A stretch of DNA of 58,351 nucleotides from Tannerellaceae bacterium. GTDB lineage: Bacteria > Bacteroidota > Bacteroidia > Bacteroidales > Tannerellaceae. The position numbers and the translations under genes were made by a program. Positions 17,508 through 24,394 of the stretch are shown here, in pieces. The notes under the pieces are model-generated. The model saw only the letters and a list, made by a program, of their open reading frames with translations. It was not told the origin of the DNA and did not search any database. Location: NCBI GenBank assembly GCA_031280435.1, contig JAITGS010000003.1:1-58351 (forward strand). Direction: 5' to 3'. Each line of letters opens with the position of its first letter. Positions within the stretch are counted from its first letter, which is position 1.

Positions 17508-18797
17508 TTAGCTCTCGGAGAGCCATGCGGTGAGCTGCTCTATGATTTGCGTCTTCAGGTCGTCCGGCATGGTGTTGATGCGGGTTCGATGGCTTCCGCG
17601 CGGCTGAAAATATTGCTGCTGATTAATCTTGCCCTTGAAAAGCGGGGCGTGTACGGCGCTCCACGGATCGACTTCGCCGTAGATGAAAATCATCTTGGGG
17701 TCGTTGTCCTTAAGGTAGTTGTAGATTTTGTGGTACAGGGCCGGGTCGAAGGCTACGGGGCCGGCCGATTGGGGCACCATGAGGCGCGCAAGGTATCCGC
17801 CTGACTGGCGCAGGCTGAGGTACTTGCGGAATGGCCTGATGTCGTAACCGTAATATCCGAGCTCGCGTGCGGCCTGTACGAAGAAGGTGTTTTCGGATTG
17901 GTTCTCCGAGAAATAATCGGGGTCGCAAATGTCGACCAAGTGCTCGAAGATGGTGCTGTCGGCGGCTGTGAGCGGCGGAATGAGCTTCACCGAGGTGCCC
18001 CACTGCCAGAAGGCGAAGGAATATTCGAGCACGCAGTAGTCGAATATCTCGGCCATGGGCGCGCGGAATTGCATCTTCTTCTCCGAGGCAAGTTTTTCCA
18101 TCATCGGGACGAGGGTGGGCTTGCGCTTGAGGGCTTCTATCTGGAAGCTGAGGATTTGCCTGCGCTCCGAGCCTGTGCCGACTTTGCGGAGGAAGCCCTC
18201 GTGCCGTCCGTCTTCCACGCCGCGGCAAAGGGGGGCGACGTAGGGCACGGAGATGTCGACGTCGTCGGGGAAGAAGGCGCGGTAAATCATGGTGGTTTGC
18301 CCTCCTTTGCTTACGCCTGTGCTGATCCATTTGCCGGGGTAGATGTCTTTGAGGAGCAGGCGGACGTGGTGGAGGTCGAAGGCTGAGTTTTCGGCCGTGA
18401 GGTAGGCCCAGTCGAGGGGCTCCGGGGTGGATTCGAGGAAATAACGGTGCTCGACGAACACAATATTTGCGTTGAAGAGGGTCGACAGTTCTTCGCGATA
18501 GCGGGAAGAAAGTGCGTAGCGTCCGCCGTATCCTTCGGTGACAAAAACGGTTGGTCGGTCGAAACCTGCGTGGCATACTACGACCCGCTGCTCGAATTGT
18601 CCCTTGGCGGGATTGCTGTGGTCGAGCGGCTGGCTAACTCTGAGGACATATTTTTCGGCGAAGCTTGATTCCAAAGCTTCAATCCGGGCTACGTTCTCCA
18701 GAGCTTCGAGTTTTGTTTTCAGCTCCGTTGCCGCAAAGATGTTTAGCGACAGGAATAAAGATAGGGTGAGAGTGAACAAAGTGCGTGTCATATTCAT
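17508..18797 (-). CDS. Secreted serine peptidase, S37 (PS-10) family
   Basis: A 429-residue protein with an N-terminal signal peptide (residues 1-22). It has an alpha/beta-hydrolase layout: the nucleophile elbow GVSKGG puts Ser163 as catalytic, Asp is likely in YGEVDPW near 376, and His in GSHRTRI near 400. Family S37/PS-10 contains tripeptidyl aminopeptidase-type enzymes. It is probably periplasmic or exported and trims peptides from the N-terminus. It starts 12 bp after the znuC-like gene and is the last gene of the capsule/metal run. Good confidence for the family, moderate for the exact activity. Confidence 0.87.
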   Translation of the reverse strand: MNMTRTLFTLTLSLFLSLNIFAATELKTKLEALENVARIEALESSFAEKYVLRVSQPLDHSNPAKGQFEQRVVVCHAGFDRPTVFVTEGYGGRYALSSRYREELSTLFNANIVFVEHRYFLESTPEPLDWAYLTAENSAFDLHHVRLLLKDIYPGKWISTGVSKGGQTTMIYRAFFPDDVDISVPYVAPLCRGVEDGRHEGFLRKVGTGSERRQILSFQIEALKRKPTLVPMMEKLASEKKMQFRAPMAEIFDYCVLEYSFAFWQWGTSVKLIPPLTAADSTIFEHLVDICDPDYFSENQSENTFFVQAARELGYYGYDIRPFRKYLSLRQSGGYLARLMVPQSAGPVAFDPALYHKIYNYLKDNDPKMIFIYGEVDPWSAVHAPLFKGKINQQQYFQPRGSHRTRINTMPDDLKTQIIEQLTAWLSES

Positions 18798-18809
18798 ACT
18801 GTTTGAGTT

Positions 18810-19463
18810 TTATGTAATAATTGTTTTGTCGATACGGATGATGCGGGTGGCGAGTTTTTCCATGCCGGCTATATTATGCGAAACCAGGATGACGGCGCTT
18901 TCGTGTTTGATGTCGCCAAGCAAGCGGTAGAAATGTGTTTCGAAGGCTGCGTCTATATACGAATCGGGCTCGTCGAGTATAAGCACTTTGGGCTTGCCTA
19001 CTATGGCTCGTCCGAGGAGGGCGCGCTGGAGCTGTCCGCCGGAAAGTTCGCCTATGGGCCTGCGCGCCAGGGCTGTCAGGCCCATCTGCTCTGTCGTTTG
19101 TTCTATGCGTAGCCTCTGCCCCTTGTCGAACGGGCGGAAGAGGGGCTTTTCGGACACAAGCCCGGAGCTGATGACCTCGCGCACGGATATGGGATACTTC
19201 TTGTCGATTAGATTGACCTGCGGAAGGTAGCCCATCTTGAGCGAAGCGGTTTCCTGTCCCTGCTCAAAGAAGCGGATGCTTCCGGCAAGGGGCTTGAGCA
19301 GTCCGAGTATGATTTTCAGCAAGGTTGTTTTGCCGCCTCCGTTAGGGCCGGCGACTCCAAGGAAATCGCTGTCGAACAGGCTGAGCGATATGTCGTGCAG
19401 TATTGTTTCGCTTCGACCGGGATAGGCCGCCGACAGCTTTTCTATGGAAATAAGTTCATTCAT
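18810..19463 (-). CDS. Metal ABC transporter ATP-binding protein (ZnuC-like)
   Basis: A 217-residue ABC ATPase with Walker A GPNGGGKT near residues 39-46, signature LSGGQLQR near 139-146, and Walker B VLILDEP near 159-165, followed by the switch His in SHN. Together with the overlapping znuA-like gene (8-bp overlap) it forms two parts of a zinc/manganese importer. The membrane permease (ZnuB) is not in this window, so it must be encoded elsewhere or shared. Confidence 0.85.
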   Translation of the reverse strand: MNELISIEKLSAAYPGRSETILHDISLSLFDSDFLGVAGPNGGGKTTLLKIILGLLKPLAGSIRFFEQGQETASLKMGYLPQVNLIDKKYPISVREVISSGLVSEKPLFRPFDKGQRLRIEQTTEQMGLTALARRPIGELSGGQLQRALLGRAIVGKPKVLILDEPDSYIDAAFETHFYRLLGDIKHESAVILVSHNIAGMEKLATRIIRIDKTIIT

Positions 19464-20382
19464 CGGCCAGGGCTTTGGCCAGGCGAATCATTTCGCGGCT
19501 CCAGTCGTAGGCTTGCAGATTGATGCTCACCAAGCGGCAGCCGGTTGCCTCGGCGAGCCGGCGGGCGTTGGCAGGATCAAATTCCTGCTGTATGAAAATA
19601 ACCTTTACGTTGTGGGTTTTTACCGCGTCGACCAGTTCTTTGAGGCGGGCAGGCGAGGGCTCTTTGCCGTCTAATTCGATGCAGAGCTGCTCCAGATTGT
19701 ATTCGCGGGCGAAGTATGTAAGGGCGGGATGGTAAATGATGAAGGCGCATCGCCCCAGCGGAGCTAATTCGGCTCGGATAAGGGAGTCGGTGGCGTCGAT
19801 GTCATCCGTGAGCCTGAGGTAGTTCTCCCGGTAGAGCTGCTCGCCTGCGGGGTCGAGCTCTGCGAAGGCGCGGAAGGTGTTGGCTGCGATTGTCCGAGCG
19901 CCTTCAACGGAGCTCCAAACGTGGGGGTCAACGCCTCCGGCATGATGATGATGGTGGCCGTCGCTCTCTGCATTGTCGTCACTGATGAGCCGGAAGCCTT
20001 CCGAGAGGTTGAACACCTTCATGGCCGGATTGTTGTCGAGTATGCTTTGAATCCAGGCCTGCTCGAATCCTATTTGACTTCCCATCAGCAGGTAGGCTGC
20101 ACATTGATTGAAGCGGAGCATCTGCCTCGGCGTAGCGTCGTAGGTCTCCGGGCTCTGACCCGGCGGCACGACTGTGTAGATCTCGAATCGGTTTCCGGCG
20201 ATTCTCTCGGCAAAATATCGCTGAGGCTCTATCGTAACGGCTATGAAACTTTTCTCCGTTCGCCTGCCGCATCCTGCGAGCGTCAATGCCAGGCCTATCG
20301 CCAGGCCAACGCGCAGAATCCGGTGCGCAGATGCTCCGGGAGGGCAATCCGACTTCTGCCTCAGCATGCGCTTTCGTCCCAC
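19456..20382 (-). CDS. Metal ABC transporter substrate-binding lipoprotein (ZnuA-like)
   Basis: A 308-residue cluster 9 (A-1) binding protein. A lipobox LTLAGC near residue 38 marks it as a lipoprotein. A flexible His-rich loop (DGHHHHHAGGVDPHVW, near 142-157) and later His in IYHPAL and Glu/Asp near the C-terminus are the expected zinc ligands. The start overlaps the PHP phosphatase gene by 22 bp; a second ATG five codons in is possible. The length of the N-terminal stretch before the hydrophobic segment (about 20 residues) is somewhat long for a lipoprotein signal. Confidence 0.87.
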   Translation of the reverse strand: MGRKRMLRQKSDCPPGASAHRILRVGLAIGLALTLAGCGRRTEKSFIAVTIEPQRYFAERIAGNRFEIYTVVPPGQSPETYDATPRQMLRFNQCAAYLLMGSQIGFEQAWIQSILDNNPAMKVFNLSEGFRLISDDNAESDGHHHHHAGGVDPHVWSSVEGARTIAANTFRAFAELDPAGEQLYRENYLRLTDDIDATDSLIRAELAPLGRCAFIIYHPALTYFAREYNLEQLCIELDGKEPSPARLKELVDAVKTHNVKVIFIQQEFDPANARRLAEATGCRLVSINLQAYDWSREMIRLAKALADE

Positions 20383-21092
20383 AGCATAGTATTATTGTGC
20401 AGAAGCTGCTCCAGCTCTTTGCGCTGCCGGCGTGAAAGCGAACAGGCTCCGATGGCATTCCTGTAACTGCGCAAATGGTGAACGTCGGATCCTGTGAAAT
20501 CATATAGCCCCTGCTTTAGCAGCGATAGCGCTTTCTTTTGCGGCGTATGCCCGTAGGCTCCGATGAGGGAGAAGAGGTTTAGCTGGAACATGTAGCCCTG
20601 ATTCCGCAGCCGGTAGTAGGTCTCTTCCTGCATATACATGTAGCGTTCGGGATGAGCTATGATGGGCTTGTATCCCGAAACCGTCAGTTCATACAGCATA
20701 TCGGTCAGGCCGGGAGGGGGCGAGAGATAGGAGGTTTCCACCAGCACATGCCTGTCGCCCATCGTGAGCAGGCCGTCCTGCATCTTTGCGGCGAAGTCGG
20801 CGTCGAGCATGTATTCGGCTGCCAGCCGCATCTTTATCCGGTACGGACAGTTTGCCGCGAAGCGCTCGAAGACAGCCCTAAGGCGGGCCGGCGTATTCTC
20901 TCTGAGGTCCGACATAACATGCGGAGTGAGGAATATTCTCTCAACGCCTATGCTACTCATATACATAAGCGCTTTCAGAGAATCTTCCTCACTCTTCATG
21001 CCGTCGTCAACTCCAGGCAGCAAATGCGAATGGATGTCGGTCATTCCGTTCAGCAGACCTGCCTGAAGTATATTACGTTTGAAGGAAAACAT
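20361..21092 (-). CDS. PHP-type capsule protein-tyrosine phosphatase (CpsB/Wzb-equivalent)
   Basis: A 243-residue PHP-domain phosphatase of the CpsB/YwqE family. The metal-binding HSHLLPGVDDG is at about residues 21-31, and further His/Asp ligands are in TPHVMSD, AHPERY and GSDVHH. Such enzymes dephosphorylate the C-terminal tyrosines of the BY-kinase that controls polysaccharide chain length. It starts exactly at the end of the wzc-like gene (1-bp overlap at 21092), which supports that partnership. Confidence 0.92.
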   Translation of the reverse strand: MFSFKRNILQAGLLNGMTDIHSHLLPGVDDGMKSEEDSLKALMYMSSIGVERIFLTPHVMSDLRENTPARLRAVFERFAANCPYRIKMRLAAEYMLDADFAAKMQDGLLTMGDRHVLVETSYLSPPPGLTDMLYELTVSGYKPIIAHPERYMYMQEETYYRLRNQGYMFQLNLFSLIGAYGHTPQKKALSLLKQGLYDFTGSDVHHLRSYRNAIGACSLSRRQRKELEQLLHNNTMLWDESAC

Positions 21093-23452
21093 TATTCTTT
21101 GTGATATTCGTAGCCGTAACTATATCCGTAGCGATAGCTGGAATAGCTATATCCGGCATGCTTGTAGTCGACAGCATTGAGTATGACGGCCATGTTCTTG
21201 AACTCTTTCGTTTTGTACAGTTGCTCCAGTTGCGGCAACATTCGCCTGTCCATCAAACCGGCGCGAACAACATAGATTGTGGCATCGGCCACGCGGTTCA
21301 CGATCTTGGCATCGGCCACCATGCCCGCAGGAACGTTATCGAGGAAGATGTAATCGTAGTTCTTACGCAGGGCCTCTATCATGGCGTCGAGGCGATCGCT
21401 AAGCAAGAGCTCGGCAGGATTTGGAGGAATAGGGCCTGCACTGATTACGTCGAGGTTGGGATGCGGGCTCGCGGCTTTGTCGCTTATCAGCATATCCGCG
21501 TCTTTCACCTTTCCGGTAAGGAAGTTGGTTACGCCTATCGCGCCTTTCTCGTATTGCAGCGTTGAGGAAAGCGTGTGCCGGCGAATGTCGAGGTCAACCA
21601 GCAAGACTCTCTTTTGCGCCAGCGCAAAGCTCATGGCTAAGTTGATCGACACAAATGTCTTTCCTTCGCCGGGCTGGAAGGAAACGAGCTGTATGACCTG
21701 ATGCCTTTCGTTTTCCTTGTAGTTCATGAAGTCCATGTGAGTGCGGATGATGCGGAAGGCTTCGGATATGGAATCGCGGCCTCCTTCCTTTACGACGACC
21801 GGATTCGGCTTCTCGCCTTTTTTAGTAACCTTTAGAGGCACGTCGCCCAAGTAGGGAACTGTTATTGCGTCTTCGAGGTCTTTGCGGTTGCGAACCGTGG
21901 AGTTGAGCATCTCCATCCCCCAGAAGATTCCGGCAGGGATAATGGCTCCAAGAAGAATGGCGATCGCAAGGATTATCTTGCTCTTGGGCGACACCGGAAC
22001 TTCAGTGCCCGTAGCGTCGTCGATGATACGGGCGCTTGTTGCGGCCATCGACTGCGAGAGGGCATTCTCTTCGCGCTTGTTCAGCAGGTAGAGGTAGAGC
22101 TCTTCCTTGATCTTTTGCTGACGCTCGATCGAGAGGAGTTGCTTTTCCTGCGTAGGAACGGCGGCGATGCGGCTTGTGTTGCGTCTGTCGCTGGCCTGCA
22201 CGTTGCGTATCTTAACATCGAGGCCCACGATAAGGTTGTCGATAGCCTGGATGATGTTGCGTCGCATGGCGTCGAGCGAGTTGTTCAGGTCCATGACGAT
22301 GGGATTGCGGGCGCTGCTGTTTTGTATCAGGCGGTCGCGTCTCTGCACCGTGGTGTTATATTCGGTAATCTGGCCTTCGATGCTGATGTCGCTCATGGTA
22401 TTGCCCGGAATCATCGCTGCACTGCGGGCGGGGTCGGTAAGATAATTGCGTATCGTTACCGCAAGCTCTTTCTGATTTTCGAGCGATAGCTGCTCCTGGC
22501 TGTACCGGCTGCTTTCCGTCAGGTACATGCCAACTTCCGACTGGAGGTTGGTGAGCTGGTTTTCGCGACGGTAGCGCTCTATGTTCGAATCAACGCCGCC
22601 AAGCTCCTCTTCGATGATGCGGAGGCGTTCGGCAATAAAATTGGAAGTATTGATAAGCACCTGGTTCTTGTCGTTGAGGGCCGAGGTGTTGTACACAAGG
22701 ATCAGACGGTTCAGGAAATCCTCGGCTCGCGGTATGGATACGTCGTCTATGCTAAGATTGACTATGGTTGCGGTTTTGCTTCCCAGAGCCACTTTCAGCT
22801 TATTCTTATAGCCGTTAACCACCGAGATGCGTTTGCTTTTCTTGACGGCAATGGCGAGGTTATATGCATCCTCGTCGTAATAAGAAGTGGGAGTGGCAAC
22901 AACTCTGCCAAGCGGCGTGTCGACAGTGTCGTTCATAGCTATGGTTACATTCTCCGCATGGTCGGGCAAATGCGACAGCAATACCTGCTTGTCGGGCAGC
23001 GGGGTTGCGGTGAAAGTAAAAGACTGGGCTTCGTCAATGTCGATAAAGCTGAATACAACCGGAGAGCGAGTGTACAGCTCAATGGTGCGCAGGCCTTCCT
23101 TCATGCTGTAACTGACGTCGAGGTTAAGCTGCTTTACAACCTCTTTTACGAGCGTTTCCGACTGGAATACGAGCATCTCGTTGTCAACACTGCGCTTAAT
23201 GTTGAACATGTCGATGTCGCCAAAGGCTGCGGCTTCGCTCATCGCTCCTCCTTTGCCGTCATCTTTGATCAGGACGGTTGCCGTGCGGGAATACACGTAG
23301 GGAGCCCACATCAGGTAAACGGCTGCAAAAATTATGCATACTATTATTGATATGGCAAACCACATCCAATTGTTCTTCACAACGGCAAATAAATCCTGGA
23401 GCGAAATCTCGCTTTCAGCTTCACGTGCAATCAAATCTCTGTTATCATCCAT
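21092..23452 (-). CDS. Polysaccharide co-polymerase with BY-kinase domain (Wzc-like)
   Basis: A 786-residue inner membrane protein with an N-terminal Wzz domain. It has a first membrane segment (WFAISIIVCIIFAAVYLMW, near 32-50), a long periplasmic coiled-coil region (about 200-470), and a second membrane segment (ILAIAILLGAIIPAGIFWGM, near 500-520). The cytoplasmic BY-kinase domain has Walker A QPGEGKT near residue 590, Walker A' VDLDIRR, and a tyrosine-rich tail (YSYSSYRYGYSYGYEY) that is the autophosphorylation site. It controls capsule or exopolysaccharide chain length and export with Wza. It has single-protein (Gram-negative) architecture. Confidence 0.95.
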   Translation of the reverse strand: MDDNRDLIAREAESEISLQDLFAVVKNNWMWFAISIIVCIIFAAVYLMWAPYVYSRTATVLIKDDGKGGAMSEAAAFGDIDMFNIKRSVDNEMLVFQSETLVKEVVKQLNLDVSYSMKEGLRTIELYTRSPVVFSFIDIDEAQSFTFTATPLPDKQVLLSHLPDHAENVTIAMNDTVDTPLGRVVATPTSYYDEDAYNLAIAVKKSKRISVVNGYKNKLKVALGSKTATIVNLSIDDVSIPRAEDFLNRLILVYNTSALNDKNQVLINTSNFIAERLRIIEEELGGVDSNIERYRRENQLTNLQSEVGMYLTESSRYSQEQLSLENQKELAVTIRNYLTDPARSAAMIPGNTMSDISIEGQITEYNTTVQRRDRLIQNSSARNPIVMDLNNSLDAMRRNIIQAIDNLIVGLDVKIRNVQASDRRNTSRIAAVPTQEKQLLSIERQQKIKEELYLYLLNKREENALSQSMAATSARIIDDATGTEVPVSPKSKIILAIAILLGAIIPAGIFWGMEMLNSTVRNRKDLEDAITVPYLGDVPLKVTKKGEKPNPVVVKEGGRDSISEAFRIIRTHMDFMNYKENERHQVIQLVSFQPGEGKTFVSINLAMSFALAQKRVLLVDLDIRRHTLSSTLQYEKGAIGVTNFLTGKVKDADMLISDKAASPHPNLDVISAGPIPPNPAELLLSDRLDAMIEALRKNYDYIFLDNVPAGMVADAKIVNRVADATIYVVRAGLMDRRMLPQLEQLYKTKEFKNMAVILNAVDYKHAGYSYSSYRYGYSYGYEYHKE

Positions 23453-23486
23453 AAGGTATTATCTACTATAATATTATTATTCGGAT

Positions 23487-24287
23487 TTATCTCCGGCTTA
23501 GTGTTACCAGAACATTCACGGCCGTAAGAAGCACGCCCACGGCCGACATCCATACGCCGACGGTGTTGTTCTGGTTGATGCTGCTTTGCCCGGCGCGAGC
23601 GCTGTTAGGCTCCACGTATACTATGTCGTTTTGCTGAAGGAAATAGCAGGGCGATTGGAACATATCGGCCGACCTCAGGTCGTGGAACAGAATCGTTTGC
23701 TTGCCGTTGCGCTCGCGTATTACAGCCACGCGGTCGCGACGACCGTAGATCGTCAGGTCGCCCGCCATACTTATAGCCTCGAGAAGCGTAACGCGATCGC
23801 TCGTGATCGAGAACTCGCCGGGACGGTTTACTTCGCCCATAACCGATATTTTGAAGTTCAGAAACTGAACCGTAACGATAGGATCCTTTATCAGGTCTTC
23901 CTTTATCAGGCGATTCTTTATCAGGTTCGTGAGTTGCAGGCGGGTGAGGCCTTCCGCGTGGAGCTTGCCGAGGATGGGGAAATCAATGTCGCCGTTGATG
24001 TCCACAAGATAGCCCAGCATACGCTGCTGGGTGTTATACACTGCGCCTGTCTGAAACGACACCAGCGGCAGGTTGAACGGGCCTGCAAGTTCCAGATCCT
24101 TACTGCTGATGGAGATGCCCAGCAAATCGTCGCGATAGATGCTCATCTCATAATTCGTAGGAACCGTCATTTGCATCAGGGGAGCTACGTCTTGCAGGTA
24201 AACAACGTCTTTGCGCGTGGCGCATCCTGCTAAGGCTCCGATAAGGATTACAAATACAATAATGCTTGTTAAAATTGGGTGCTTCAT
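23487..24287 (-). CDS. Outer membrane polysaccharide export lipoprotein (Wza-like)
   Basis: A 266-residue lipoprotein with lipobox LAGC (Cys22). The Poly_export domain follows (YRDDLLGISISS onward, then NGDIDFPILGKLHAEGLTRLQL), then an SLBB domain with VMGEVNRPGEFSI and LLEAISMAGDLTIYGRR. A C-terminal hydrophobic helix (VWMSAVGVLLTAVNVLVTLSRR) could cross the outer membrane, as in Wza. It is first in the run wza-wzc-phosphatase. No glycosyltransferases or flippase follow, so the polysaccharide is made elsewhere. Confidence 0.92.
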   Translation of the reverse strand: MKHPILTSIIVFVILIGALAGCATRKDVVYLQDVAPLMQMTVPTNYEMSIYRDDLLGISISSKDLELAGPFNLPLVSFQTGAVYNTQQRMLGYLVDINGDIDFPILGKLHAEGLTRLQLTNLIKNRLIKEDLIKDPIVTVQFLNFKISVMGEVNRPGEFSITSDRVTLLEAISMAGDLTIYGRRDRVAVIRERNGKQTILFHDLRSADMFQSPCYFLQQNDIVYVEPNSARAGQSSINQNNTVGVWMSAVGVLLTAVNVLVTLSRR

Positions 24288-24313
24288 ATTCTTATTACAA
24301 AATTTATAGGATG

Positions 24314-24321
24314 CAAAATTA
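24314..24321 (-). promoter_or_regulatory. Predicted -7 box TAATTTTG of the wza run
   Basis: Matches TAnnTTTG on the minus strand, 26 bp upstream of the wza ATG. It would head the six-gene run down to the S37 peptidase, in which all gaps are under 40 bp or are overlaps. Confidence 0.55.
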
Positions 24322-24394
24322 TCTTTTTCCGCTCAATTTATCTATTGCCTCTCTAATCTTACCGACGATTCTTTTATTGATGCGGGCCCGGCTG

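Noticed and set aside
20361-24287. Complete capsule biosynthesis locus
   Set aside because: Only export and regulation genes are present; no glycosyltransferase, flippase or polymerase.
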